Origin: CAUSKK01 sp963532425
GTDB lineage: Bacteria; Pseudomonadota; Gammaproteobacteria; Cardiobacteriales; Cardiobacteriaceae
Length of the DNA stretch: 64,000 bases
Direction of reading: 5' to 3'
NCBI GenBank assembly: GCA_963532425.1
Contig: CAUSKK010000003.1
Span: forward strand, 1 to 64,000
The notes under the pieces are model-generated. The model was not told where the DNA came from, searched no databases, and saw only the letters and a list, made by a program, of their open reading frames with translations. A program made the translations under genes and the position numbers. Numbering within the stretch: position 1 is the first letter of the stretch; every line of letters starts with the position of its first letter. Shown piece after piece: positions 1 through 8,543 of this stretch.

Positions 1-114
1 AAAAGAATAAATATTAATAATTTTTAAATTTAAAAAAGAAAAATTTATGCTATAAACCTTCACCATAAGGTATAAATCTAATTTATTTAATTTAATCAAG
101 AATTTATAGCCCAT

Positions 115-603
115 ATGCTCAACACTATTTATGCTGATAGTGGCTTTCATGTGGAACCTTACCAAATTAACAGTGAAGTCATTGACGTGGGTTACAAAAT
201 GGCACAGCAAATTTCTGAATGTCATAGAGTGGTAGGAGCTTTTGCTTTGGTTGCTGATTTACTGGCTCTGTTTATTATGGAGGCTATCCCGGTAGATGAA
301 ATTAAATTAATTATTGGAGACAGTGAACCCAATGAAGACGAGAGGGTTACCCTTAAGAAATATATTAAAGATAAAGGGGTTAACTGGCTCTATGACAGAT
401 TAAAAAAATATATGGAGGGAAAAATTGGCTATCAGGCCCCGGGAGGGATTTACGGTAATTATAAAAAATATAATGAATTAAGGAAAAATATTATGGACTT
501 ATGGGTTAAATACTCTTCCGATGATAAAAGAATGAAAATATGTATAGATGGCGCCCGTATGCGCTGGCGTTCAGTTATAGATATTGCCTTAGCTGAAATA
601 TAA
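115..603 (+). CDS. Hypothetical protein, AT-rich
   Basis: A 162-residue protein that I do not recognise. It has no clear signal peptide; one hydrophobic stretch lies around residues 42-58 (GAFALVADLLALFIM) and the rest is a charged, Lys- and Asp-rich, probably helical sequence. The ATG at 115 follows a very AT-rich leader with no strong ribosome binding site. It lies 2 nt upstream of a second small gene and probably shares its transcript. Base composition is far lower in GC than the neighbouring array and no AAGCGCTT palindrome occurs here, which suggests a recently acquired fragment. The upstream context lies outside the window, so no function is assigned. Confidence 0.6.
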   Translation: MLNTIYADSGFHVEPYQINSEVIDVGYKMAQQISECHRVVGAFALVADLLALFIMEAIPVDEIKLIIGDSEPNEDERVTLKKYIKDKGVNWLYDRLKKYMEGKIGYQAPGGIYGNYKKYNELRKNIMDLWVKYSSDDKRMKICIDGARMRWRSVIDIALAEI

Positions 604-605
604 CT

Positions 606-842
606 ATGTGGGATAAATTAGTTAAACGCTATGGTGGATTTCTAATAGCTCTTATTAACACCATTTGGATTAATTTCTTTCCCTATAATCAGGTAAGCAC
701 TCGAAAAGGGTGGGCCGCTATTTTTTGTACCTGTAATCCTACCTATGCCTTTGACCGTTGGTTTATACCGCTAGGTTTTTGGGTTATTGGCTTCTATCTA
801 TATTGGAAAGTGCGGCGAGATGAAAAGGGCTGGCACCAGTAA
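606..842 (+). CDS. Small hypothetical membrane protein
   Basis: A 78-residue protein starting 2 nt after the preceding stop codon, so translational coupling is likely. Two hydrophobic segments are visible, about residues 12-27 (FLIALINTIWINFF) and 52-68 (WFIPLGFWVIGFYLYW), with a short Cys-x-Cys-Asn-Pro loop between them and a basic C-terminal tail, compatible with a small inner-membrane protein. No family is recognised. Like its partner it is AT-rich and free of the palindrome. A strong terminator follows directly, which supports the pair being a transcription unit. Confidence 0.55.
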   Translation: MWDKLVKRYGGFLIALINTIWINFFPYNQVSTRKGWAAIFCTCNPTYAFDRWFIPLGFWVIGFYLYWKVRRDEKGWHQ

Positions 843-853
843 AACCCCTTAGG

Positions 854-877
854 GCAGGTCTTTGGGCCTGCTTTTTT
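854..877 (+). terminator. Rho-independent terminator after the two small genes
   Basis: GCAGGTC and GGCCTGC pair as a 7-bp stem with one G-T pair and a 4-nt loop, followed by six T residues. It starts 12 nt after the stop codon of the second small gene. Confidence 0.8.
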
Positions 878-886
878 ATTTAGGAG

Positions 887-1242
887 GAAGCGCTTCGGAG
901 GAGTGAAGCGCTTCCCCCCGTCCAAAGTATTTCGTTGCTTGGATTTATCAGCAGAGGGAGCGCTTCGTTCTGCCCGCCCGCGAAGAAGCGCTTCTGATTG
1001 GCCCGGGCATTTCTACCTTAACCGTCTTTCAACCGGAAGCGCTTCCTGCTAATCCACCGGACCGAAGCGCTTCGCCCTTGGGATGTCAATAAAAGGAAAA
1101 CAGCGGCGGCACAACAGGAATTCGCCATTTCTAGGGGCCGGGGCCGGGGTGAGTTTCTAAGAACGAAGCGCTTCCCCTCTGGAAGGTTTTTAGAAAGGAA
1201 GCGCTTCGCTGGTCGGAATCAGCTTCTAGGGCGAAGCGCTTC
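887..1242. repeat. Cluster of eight GAAGCGCTTC palindromes
   Basis: Exact copies of the 10-bp palindrome start at about 887, 905, 985, 1036, 1064, 1165, 1198 and 1233, with a near copy (GGAGCGCTTC) near 950. The last overlaps the end of the Sel1-repeat gene. The stretch 878-1225 otherwise holds no gene I can support. The copies are not evenly spaced and the DNA between them is not itself repeated, so this is neither a CRISPR array nor a simple tandem repeat. Confidence 0.9.
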
Positions 1243-1792
1243 GCCCTCGGGGCGCCGGTAAAAAAGCGGGGGGATGGGGGCTAGGGGTGGAGGACTGGCT
1301 ACGAAGCGCTTCCTCGGCCGGGTCTTGGCTTTCCGGCGACTCCGCCGGGCCGGCGGCCTTTTCCAGTCGGGCCGGGGTCTCGTTCCGGGGATGGGTTGGG
1401 GCCGGCGACGGTGCCGGGTCGAGCTTTGGTTGGGCGTTGAAGTCAGGCGGGGTCAGCGGCGGCCGTTCCCAGTCCTGGAGCGCCGCCCGGGCTAGGGGGT
1501 GGCCGGCGGCAGCGGCCCGTTCCAGCCAACGGCGGGCCTGCACCGCATCTCTGGCCCCACCCCGGCCCTCCCGGTAGAGCTGGGCGAGCTGGAATTGGGC
1601 GCCGGGGTGGCCGGCGGCGGCGGCCTTTTCATAGTATTGGCGCGCCTCGGCGTCCCGTTGTTGCTGCTGGGCCACAAACCCTCTTTTGAAGAAACCCTCG
1701 GCCTCGGCCAGGGGGGTAAGACCGGGGTCGCCCCGGACGGTGAACAGGGTCAAGGCCAACGACGAGAACAAAAGTCGGACGAATCGGGACAA
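1226..1792 (-). CDS. Secreted Sel1-repeat protein
   Basis: The protein has an N-terminal hydrophobic signal-like segment ([14 protein letters not shown]), then two Sel1-like/TPR-type helical repeats (AEARQYYEKAAAAGHPGAQF and AVQARRWLERAAAAGHPLAR) and a Pro/Ser-rich disordered tail of about 80 residues. Sel1 repeats are protein-interaction scaffolds, often periplasmic or secreted. I chose the TTG at 1792 because GGAG stands 6 nt upstream; a TTG 18 nt further upstream lacks a binding site. It lies 97 nt downstream of GT-A on the same strand and may be the last gene of the array transcript. A palindrome overlaps its 3' end and another lies near 1303. The family call is good; the partner is unknown. 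Confidence 0.7.
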   Translation of the reverse strand: MSRFVRLLFSSLALTLFTVRGDPGLTPLAEAEGFFKRGFVAQQQQRDAEARQYYEKAAAAGHPGAQFQLAQLYREGRGGARDAVQARRWLERAAAAGHPLARAALQDWERPPLTPPDFNAQPKLDPAPSPAPTHPRNETPARLEKAAGPAESPESQDPAEEALRSQSSTPSPHPPAFLPAPRGRSASP

Positions 1793-1889
1793 AGTTTTCT
1801 CCAAAGTCAATCAAGGGCCGGCCCGGGGCTGGCTAAAAAAGAAGCGCCCCCTTTTATCTAGGAAGCGCTTCCTCCAGACCGGGGGCCCA

Positions 1890-3551
1890 CTACAGAATCT
1901 TCAGCGGCGCCGTCGGGTCAGGGCAGATGCCGCCCCGGCGGGCGTCCAGTGCTCGGAAGGCCGGGCCGTCCAGGCCCACATCATGGGCGTTGATGTCGTT
2001 GCGTTTGAAGAAAACCTCCAAATGGCGGTAGTGGCCGGAATTCAGGCGCCAGATGGCCGCCCAGCGCGCCCGGCTGAACAGCTCGGGACTGCGCGTCGCC
2101 AGCCAGACATCGTCGTAGAGGGCCGCCAGTTCCTTGCTCTGCAGGCGGTTTTCTCCCTCCAGCCGCGACAGCAGATAGCCCGGCGGCAGGGCTCGCTCAT
2201 AGTGGCCGACCCGGGCGCCCTCCCGGGCCGGCAGTCGCGCCAGAAACGGCTCGGTCAGGGCCATCAGGTCGATGACCGGCCGGTCCAGCGGCAGCAGCCA
2301 AACCCGCATGCCGACGTTATAGGCCAGGGTCAGCGGTGGCGCCGCGCGGCGGCCCTGGAGCTGGTAGAGCAGATAGCGATAGTCGCCGCCCTTTTTCAGC
2401 CACACCGGCAACAGACCGAAACGTGGGTAGTAGTAGCCGCGTTCGTCGGCGAAGCCCTCGTTTACCTCGAGATTCACATAGTTGAGACCCAGCCGATAGT
2501 TGGGTGATAGCAGCAGCGCCAGCAGTAGAGCACCGAGGGCGAAGCGCTTCCCGTTCGGCACGGCCGGCCAGCGCCATTCCCGGGCCAGCAGCAGCAGAAT
2601 CAGCAGCGCCTGCAGCACCGAGGCCGAGAGGAAACGGCCCAGCATGTAATCGGCGCCAACCCGGAACAGATAGGCCAGCTGCAGCAGCAGGCCCAGGGCC
2701 AGCAGCAGGGGCAGACTTTGACGCCGCCGCAGCCCCTGAAGCAAACCGCCGAGCAGGCCCGCTGCCAGCAGCAGCAGGCTGAGCGGGTCATGGTGAAGCA
2801 GTTGGACGAAATAGCGGCGGGCCTGGCCGTGGAGAATGTGGGCCGGATAGTCGATGTTGACCTTGGCCAGGGCCGTATTCGGCACCAGGCTGCCGTAGTA
2901 AATCAGCGAGAACAGCTCCCAGCCGATGACCGGCAGCAGGGCCAGCAACGCCCCTTTCAGCCAGGGCTGGCGCGTCCGCAGCATCTGGACCCAGAGCCAG
3001 AACAGCAGCGGCGTCAACAGGACGATGCCATCGGGCCGGGTCAGGAAAATCAGGCCATAGAGCAGGGTGGCCCCGGAAAAACGTCGGGCCAGCGGCGCCG
3101 AGCTGCCGGCCACCGCCACCGTCGCCAGCAGCAGCAGATGCAGCAGCGGATTTTCCAGACCGGAGCTGGAGTAGTCGACGAAGGCCCGGGACAGGGTCAA
3201 CGCCAGGCCCAGCCCTAGCAGCCAGCGGCCGTCCAGCCCCTCACGCCGGGCCCAGGCGCCAAGCAGGGCCAGCAGACCGAGCAGAGCCAGATAGCTGAGC
3301 AGCAGGGCCAGCCAGAAGGATTCAATCCCCAGGGCGGTGCCGAGGGCGAGTAGGCCGTACCAGAACGGGTGGGTGTAGACCTGGACGCGCTCGCCCAGAT
3401 TCCAGACCGGCCCGTTGCCGGCGAGGAGCTGGTCAACGGCCCGGAAGGTGATAAAGGCGTCCTCGGCCACCCAGGCCGTATTGAGAAAAACGTAGCTGAA
3501 GGCCAGCAGCAGCAGGGACCATACTGGGACGGGGGCAGCGCTTCGGTTCAT
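1890..3551 (-). CDS. GT-A: GT-C-fold glycosyltransferase-like membrane protein
   Basis: 553 residues, the last transcribed member of the minus-strand array. Helix 1 (about 12-28) is followed by E30-D31 in a [11 protein letters not shown] motif, then [16 protein letters not shown], about ten hydrophobic segments, YYGSLVPNTALAK, GADYMLGRF, and a soluble C-terminal domain with [11 protein letters not shown]. In GT-C enzymes an acidic residue in the first periplasmic loop is catalytic and the donor is a polyprenyl-phosphate sugar; assignment here is by motif resemblance to AftB-type proteins. It is the odd member: the mid-domain Cys kept by the nine others is Tyr (AYNVGM), and VIDPLAL reads VIDLMAL, although the C-terminal Cys remains. 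It starts 9 nt after the GT-B stop. Confidence 0.75.
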   Translation of the reverse strand: MNRSAAPVPVWSLLLLAFSYVFLNTAWVAEDAFITFRAVDQLLAGNGPVWNLGERVQVYTHPFWYGLLALGTALGIESFWLALLLSYLALLGLLALLGAWARREGLDGRWLLGLGLALTLSRAFVDYSSSGLENPLLHLLLLATVAVAGSSAPLARRFSGATLLYGLIFLTRPDGIVLLTPLLFWLWVQMLRTRQPWLKGALLALLPVIGWELFSLIYYGSLVPNTALAKVNIDYPAHILHGQARRYFVQLLHHDPLSLLLLAAGLLGGLLQGLRRRQSLPLLLALGLLLQLAYLFRVGADYMLGRFLSASVLQALLILLLLAREWRWPAVPNGKRFALGALLLALLLSPNYRLGLNYVNLEVNEGFADERGYYYPRFGLLPVWLKKGGDYRYLLYQLQGRRAAPPLTLAYNVGMRVWLLPLDRPVIDLMALTEPFLARLPAREGARVGHYERALPPGYLLSRLEGENRLQSKELAALYDDVWLATRSPELFSRARWAAIWRLNSGHYRHLEVFFKRNDINAHDVGLDGPAFRALDARRGGICPDPTAPLKIL

Positions 3552-3560
3552 GGGGACTCC

Positions 3561-5204
3561 TTAGAACAGGGGAAGAGGTTCCGGGGTGCAGAGGCTGGGG
3601 CCCGGGGTGAAATCCGGCGCCAGGCCGGCCAGAGCAATGTCGGGGCCATGGAAGCCGGTGCGGTTGCGGTCAAAGTGCCGGTCGAGCTGACGATAGTGGC
3701 CGCTGTTCAGCCGCCAGATGGCGGCCCAGCGTTCCCGGCTGAAGAGCGCGGGGCTGCGCGTCGCCAGTTGCACATCGTCATAGAGCCGGGCCAGAGCCGG
3801 GGCCACCAGCTGGTTATTGCCATCGCGGCGGGAGGCTAGATAGCCCGGGGGCAGTGCCCGTTCATAGTGGCCACTGATGCGCCCGGTGGCCGACGGCAGC
3901 CGGGCCAGAAACGGTTCGGCCAGGGCCAGCGGGTCAATGACAGGCCGGTCCAGGGGCAGGCGCCAGCCGTTCATGCCAATGAAGCAGGTCAGGGCCTGGC
4001 GGCCGGGCAGCCGACCGTCCCAGAAGTAATAGCGCCCCTGGTTGTTGAGCAGCACCGCCAGCAGCCCCTGTTCCATAAAGTTATAGCCGCGCTGGTCGTT
4101 GATGCCGTGGCGGCGGTAGTGGTTGAGATAGCGGGGTTCCCAGCCGTAGTTGGCCGTCTGGTCGAAAAGCCACAGGCCCAGACCCAGCAGGGCCAGGCGC
4201 GGATGATGGGGCCGCCAGCGCCAGCCCGGCCAGGTCCGGCCCAGGTGCAACAGCAGCACCACCGCCAGCAGCAGCGGTGCCGACAGGAAACGGCCCACCA
4301 TATAGTCGCCGCCCACCCGATTGATATAGAACAGCTGCAGGAGCAGTCCCAACGCCAGCAGGCCGGCCCAGCGGTCGCGGTACCCCCACCCCAGACCCAG
4401 CCCCAGGGCCAGCGCCAAAGTGGCCACGGTCAGCGGGTCAAAGTCCCAGCTCACCAGCCAGTAGTCCAGGGCCTGTTGGTGGCGAGCGGCGGCCGTATAG
4501 TCAACGTTGAGCTTGGCCAGAGCCGTATTGGGCACGGGACTGCCGTAGTAAATCAGCGAGAACAGCTCCCAGCCAATAACTGGCAGCAACGCCAGCAGGG
4601 TACTTTTCAGCCAGGGCTGGCGCGCCTGCAGCATTTGCAGCCAGAGATGGAGCATCAGCGGCGCCGTCAGAATGATGCCGTCCGGCCGGGTCAGGAAGAG
4701 CAAACCATAGACAAACACGGCCCAGCGGTACTTCTGGGCCAGGGGGGAAGCGCTTCGGTAAAGGGCGATATGCACCAGCAGCAGCAGATGCAGCAGCGGA
4801 TTTTCCAGACCGGAGCTGGAGTAGTCGACGAAGGCCCGGGACAGGGTCAGCAGCAGGGCCAGCGCCGCCAGCAGGGCCGGGCGGGCCCCCTCCGCCCGGG
4901 CCTGCCGCCCGAGCAGAATCAACACGCCGAGCAGGCACAGATAGCTGAGCAGCAGGCTGAGCCAGTAGCTGGGCAGGCCGAGGCCGGTGCCAAGGGCAAG
5001 CAGGCCGTACCAGAGCGGGTGGGTGTAGACCTGCACCCGTTCGCCCAGATTCCACACCGGCCCGTTGCCGGCGAGGAGCTGGTCGACAGCCCGGAAGGTG
5101 ATAAAGGCATCTTCCGAGACCCAGGCCGTATTGATAAAGACATAGCTGAAGACCAGCAGCAGGGCCAGGGCCAGCGGCCGGGGCAGCGGTGCGGGAGGAT
5201 TCAT
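3561..5204 (-). CDS. GT-B: GT-C-fold glycosyltransferase-like membrane protein
   Basis: 547 residues with the family motifs: helix 1, E31-D32 ([11 protein letters not shown]), LTRPDG, YYGSPVPNTALAK, GGDYMVGRF, and a C-terminal domain with both conserved Cys residues (ALTCFIG and SLCTPEP). The N-terminal half is almost identical to GT-C, including about 528 bp of DNA with only about three mismatches, while the C-terminal half is clearly different. The last residues (CTPEPLPLF) match those of GT-D (CTPEPIPLF). This mosaic pattern points to recombination within the array. It precedes GT-A with a 9-nt gap and follows GT-C by 15 nt, so these genes are probably cotranscribed. Acceptor specificity cannot be read from sequence. 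Confidence 0.75.
   Translation of the reverse strand: MNPPAPLPRPLALALLLVFSYVFINTAWVSEDAFITFRAVDQLLAGNGPVWNLGERVQVYTHPLWYGLLALGTGLGLPSYWLSLLLSYLCLLGVLILLGRQARAEGARPALLAALALLLTLSRAFVDYSSSGLENPLLHLLLLVHIALYRSASPLAQKYRWAVFVYGLLFLTRPDGIILTAPLMLHLWLQMLQARQPWLKSTLLALLPVIGWELFSLIYYGSPVPNTALAKLNVDYTAAARHQQALDYWLVSWDFDPLTVATLALALGLGLGWGYRDRWAGLLALGLLLQLFYINRVGGDYMVGRFLSAPLLLAVVLLLHLGRTWPGWRWRPHHPRLALLGLGLWLFDQTANYGWEPRYLNHYRRHGINDQRGYNFMEQGLLAVLLNNQGRYYFWDGRLPGRQALTCFIGMNGWRLPLDRPVIDPLALAEPFLARLPSATGRISGHYERALPPGYLASRRDGNNQLVAPALARLYDDVQLATRSPALFSRERWAAIWRLNSGHYRQLDRHFDRNRTGFHGPDIALAGLAPDFTPGPSLCTPEPLPLF
4641..5168 (-). repeat. Near-identical tract shared with 6333-6860 (GT-B copy)
   Basis: 528 bp in GT-B match GT-C at a constant offset of 1692 bp with about three mismatches seen by eye, including silent positions. 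Outside the tract the two genes diverge quickly, as expected for recent gene conversion or an unequal crossover product. Confidence 0.85.
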
Positions 5205-5219
5205 GGGCAGCGCTTCCTT

Positions 5220-6893
5220 CTAGTGAATGGCAATGGGAGCATCGGTGCAGATGGTGCCGGCCTTGCGTCGGAGCGCCGCCCGGTCGCGCTCGGAAATTTC
5301 CGCCCCGTTCAGATTCACCTCATTGCGGCGGAAGGCAAACTCCAGGTGTTGGTAATGGCCGGAATTCAGGCGCCCAATGGCCGCCCAGCGCGCCCGGCTG
5401 AACAGCGCAGGGCTGCGCGTTACCTGCTCGACATCGTCGTAGAGGGCGGCTAGCTCCTTGTTCTGCAATAGATTTTTGCCTTCCAACCGGGATTGGAGAT
5501 AGCCCGACGGCAGGGCCCGCTCATAGTGACCGGTGTTCTGGTTATCGGCGGCCGGCAGCCGGGCCAGGAACGGTTCGGCCAGGGCCATCGGGTCGATGAT
5601 GGTTTTATCCAACGGCAGGCGCCAGCCGTGGAAGCCAATAAAACAGGCCACCACCAGCCGGCCGGGCAGCGATTTTTCCTCCCGGCCCAGATAGTGGCTA
5701 TCCGAACGTAGCAGCACCGGCAGCAGGCCGTGGCTGGGATAGTTGTAACCGCGCTGGTCGTTGAAGGCATTCCGGCTGTGGAAATTGCGATAGTCGGGGG
5801 TGAAACGATAGTTCGGCGATAGCAACACCAGCAGCAGCGCCAGCAGGGCCAGCCCCGGCCAGCGCCAGCGTTGGCCCAGACGGGTCAGCGTGGCCCGGCG
5901 GGTGGTCGGCCAGTGGCTGTCCCCCAACAGCGCCAGCAGCAGCACCACCGCCAGCAGCACCGAAGCCGAGAGGAAGCGGCCGCCCATGTAATCGCCGCCG
6001 ATGTGGTAGAGATAGGCCAGCTGCAGGGCTAGACCCAGGGCCAGCAGCAACGGCAGCGGTCGGCGCCGTTCCAGACCGCCCAGCAGTCCCACCGGCAGCG
6101 CCAGGCCGATGAGGCCGAGGCTGAGCGGGTCAAAGAGCCAGCTCTCGCGGAAATAGTTGCGGGCCTGGTAGTGGAGCACCGCCGGGCTGTAGTCCATGTT
6201 CAGCTTGGCCAGGGCCGTATTGGGCACCAGACTGCCGTAGTAAATCAGCGAGAACAGCTCCCAGAGCAGCACCGGCAGCAGGGCCAGCAGGGTGCTTTTC
6301 AGCCAGGGCTGGCGCGCCCGCAGCATCTGCAGCCAGAGATGGAGCATCAGCGGCGCCGTCAGAATGATGCCGTCGGGCCGGGTCAGGAAGAGCAAACCAT
6401 AGACAAACACGGCCCAGCGGTACTTCCGGGCCAGGGGGGAAGCGCTTCGGTAAAGGGCGATATGCACCAGCAGCAGCAGATGCAGCAGCGGATTTTCCAG
6501 ACCGGAGCTGGAGTAGTCGACGAAGGCCCGGGACAGGGTCAGCAGCAGGGCCAGCGCCGCCAGCAGGGCCGGGCGGGCCCCCTCCGCCCGGGCCTGCCGC
6601 CCGAGCAGAATCAACACGCCGAGCAGGCACAGATAGCTGAGCAGCAGGCTGAGCCAGTAGCTGGGCAGGCCGAGGCCGGTGCCAAGGGCAAGCAGGCCGT
6701 ACCAGAGCGGGTGGGTGTAGACCTGCACCCGTTCGCCCAGATTCCACACCGGCCCGTTGCCGGCGAGGAGCTGGTCGACAGCCCGGAAGGTGATAAAGGC
6801 ATCTTCCGAGACCCAGGCCGTATTGATAAAGACATAGCTAAAGACCAGCAGCAGGGCCAGCGACCAGCCCAGCGGGGAAGCGCTTCGGTTCAT
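5220..6893 (-). CDS. GT-C: GT-C-fold glycosyltransferase-like membrane protein
   Basis: 557 residues. E30-D31 follow helix 1; motifs YYGSLVPNTALAK, GGDYMGGRF and [11 protein letters not shown] are present, with Cys in ACFIGFHGW and near the C-terminus (TICTDAPIAIH). Its start (MNRSASP) matches that of GT-A (MNRSAAP), and the sequence around its start and the upstream GT-D stop is nearly the same as at the GT-A/GT-B junction, so the GT-D/GT-C pair and GT-B/GT-A pair look like copies of one two-gene module. Two palindromes lie inside the gene, encoding SAS near residue 5 and again at residue 151, in the loop after the third or fourth helix. Function inferred from family motifs only. Confidence 0.75.
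   Translation of the reverse strand: MNRSASPLGWSLALLLVFSYVFINTAWVSEDAFITFRAVDQLLAGNGPVWNLGERVQVYTHPLWYGLLALGTGLGLPSYWLSLLLSYLCLLGVLILLGRQARAEGARPALLAALALLLTLSRAFVDYSSSGLENPLLHLLLLVHIALYRSASPLARKYRWAVFVYGLLFLTRPDGIILTAPLMLHLWLQMLRARQPWLKSTLLALLPVLLWELFSLIYYGSLVPNTALAKLNMDYSPAVLHYQARNYFRESWLFDPLSLGLIGLALPVGLLGGLERRRPLPLLLALGLALQLAYLYHIGGDYMGGRFLSASVLLAVVLLLALLGDSHWPTTRRATLTRLGQRWRWPGLALLALLLVLLSPNYRFTPDYRNFHSRNAFNDQRGYNYPSHGLLPVLLRSDSHYLGREEKSLPGRLVVACFIGFHGWRLPLDKTIIDPMALAEPFLARLPAADNQNTGHYERALPSGYLQSRLEGKNLLQNKELAALYDDVEQVTRSPALFSRARWAAIGRLNSGHYQHLEFAFRRNEVNLNGAEISERDRAALRRKAGTICTDAPIAIH
6333..6860 (-). repeat. Near-identical tract shared with 4641-5168 (GT-C copy)
   Basis: Partner of the tract in GT-B. 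It spans from the first transmembrane helix to the loop after the LTRPDG motif, so both proteins share an N-terminal half, with the ED motif, and differ in the C-terminal domain. Confidence 0.85.
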
Positions 6894-6902
6894 GGGGACT
6901 CC

Positions 6903-8543
6903 TTAGAACAGGGGAATGGGTTCCGGGGTGCAGACCGTGCCCGGCTGCATAAAATCCGGCGGAATCGGGGCCAGCTTGATGCCGGTGCCCGCAAATTCGG
7001 TGTGGTTGCGGTCAAAGTGCTGGTCGAGCTGGCGATAGTGGCCAGTGTTCAACCGCCAGATGGCCGCCCAGCGCTTGCCGCTGAACAGCTGCGAGCTGCG
7101 CGTCGCCAGCTCCACATCGTCATAGAGGGCCGCCAGCACCGGGTCGCGCAGGCGATTTTCCCCGCTCAGCCGGCTGCGGATAAAGCCCGGCGGCAGGGCC
7201 CGCTCATAGTGGCCGATTTTGGCATTGAGCTTGGCCGGCAGCCGCGCCAGAAACGGTTCGGTCAGGGCGTAGGGGTCGATAACCCGCTGTTCCAGCGGCA
7301 GGCCCCAGGGGAATAGACCAACGAAGCAGCTCATCACCGTCGGCGTCGGCAGTTTTAGGCCCGGGGCGGCGTACTGGCCCCGGTGTTTCAGCCACACCGC
7401 CAGCAGGCCCCGGGTGGGATAGCCGTAGCCGCGCTGGTCATTGACGCTGTGGGGGGAATAGTCGTTGCTGTAGTTGGGATTGGGCCGGTAGTTCGGCGAC
7501 AGCAGCAGCAGCAGGGCCAGCAGGCCACCGCCCACCGCCAGCCAGCGCGGCCGCAGTGGTGTCGGCCCGGCCGGTCGTAGCAGCAGCAGCAACAGCAGCA
7601 CCGCCAGCAGCACGGCGGCGGAGAGAAAGCGGCCCACCATGTAATCGGCGCCGACCCGGAACAGATAGGCCAGCTGCAGGGCCAGGCCCGCCGCCAGCAG
7701 CAGCGGCAGACCCTGGCGCCGGACCAGGCCGAGGCCGAGGCCGGCCCCCAGCGCCCCGGCGATGAGGACCAGGCTCAGCGGGTCAAAGTCCCAGCTGACG
7801 GCCAGATAGTTCAATGTCTGTTGGTGCAAAGCCGCCGCCGGGTAGTCGATGTTCACCTTGGCCAGGGCCGTATTGGGCACCAGGCTGCCATAGTAAATCA
7901 GCGAGAACAGCTCCCAGCCGATGACCGGCAGCAACGCCAGCAGGGTGCTTTTCAGCCAGGGCTGGCGCGCCCGTAGCATTTGCAGCCAGAGCTGGAGCAT
8001 CAGCGGGGTTAGGAGAATGATGCCGTCGGGCCGGGTCAGAAAGAGCAGGCCATAGACCAAGGTGGCCCAGCCATACTTCCGGGCCAGGGGGGAAGCGCTT
8101 AGGTAAACACTCACATAGACCAGCAGCAGCAGATGGAGCAGTGGGTTTTCCAGGCCGGCGCTGCTGTAGTCCATGAAGGCCCGGGACAGGGTCAGCAGCA
8201 GGCTGAGGCCGAAGAAGAGCGCCGGCGCCAGCTGCCGTTGGCGGCCCAGCCGCAGCAGCAGGGCCAGCTGGCCGAGCAGACAGAGCAGGCTCAGCCACTG
8301 GGCAACCCAGTAGGATTGCAGGCCCAGGCCGGTGCCCAGGGCGAGCAGGCCGTACCAGAGCGGGTGGGTGTAGACCTGGACGCGCTCGCCCAGATTCCAC
8401 ACCGGCCCATGGCCGGCGAGCAGCTGGTCCACCGCCCGGAAGGTGATGAAGGCATCCTCGGAGACCCAGGCGGTGCAGAGCCAGGCGAAGAGAAAGAGCA
8501 GGGCCCAGAGCCAGGCCAGCCGCCAGCGCAGCAGAGCCTCCAT
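6903..8543 (-). CDS. GT-D: GT-C-fold glycosyltransferase-like membrane protein
   Basis: 546 residues, with a Trp-rich first helix (LAWLWALLFLFAWL) in place of the usual FSYVFINTAW, then E29-D30 of the shared [11 protein letters not shown] motif. YYGSLVPNTALAK, GADYMVGRF, SCFVGLFPW and [11 protein letters not shown] are conserved, and the C-terminus ends CTPEPIPLF with the paired Cys. The start codon abuts the GT-E stop codon with no gap, and GT-C follows after 9 nt, so translation is probably coupled. A palindrome (AAGCGCTT form, near 8093) encodes SAS in the same loop as in GT-B and GT-C. Membrane-embedded sugar transferase is the best reading; a non-enzymatic role is not excluded. Confidence 0.75.
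   Translation of the reverse strand: MEALLRWRLAWLWALLFLFAWLCTAWVSEDAFITFRAVDQLLAGHGPVWNLGERVQVYTHPLWYGLLALGTGLGLQSYWVAQWLSLLCLLGQLALLLRLGRQRQLAPALFFGLSLLLTLSRAFMDYSSAGLENPLLHLLLLVYVSVYLSASPLARKYGWATLVYGLLFLTRPDGIILLTPLMLQLWLQMLRARQPWLKSTLLALLPVIGWELFSLIYYGSLVPNTALAKVNIDYPAAALHQQTLNYLAVSWDFDPLSLVLIAGALGAGLGLGLVRRQGLPLLLAAGLALQLAYLFRVGADYMVGRFLSAAVLLAVLLLLLLLRPAGPTPLRPRWLAVGGGLLALLLLLSPNYRPNPNYSNDYSPHSVNDQRGYGYPTRGLLAVWLKHRGQYAAPGLKLPTPTVMSCFVGLFPWGLPLEQRVIDPYALTEPFLARLPAKLNAKIGHYERALPPGFIRSRLSGENRLRDPVLAALYDDVELATRSSQLFSGKRWAAIWRLNTGHYRQLDQHFDRNHTEFAGTGIKLAPIPPDFMQPGTVCTPEPIPLF

Noticed and set aside
887..1242. CRISPR array
   Set aside because: The repeat is a 10-bp palindrome with irregular spacing of about 8 to 100 bp and is scattered across the whole window; no cas gene is present.
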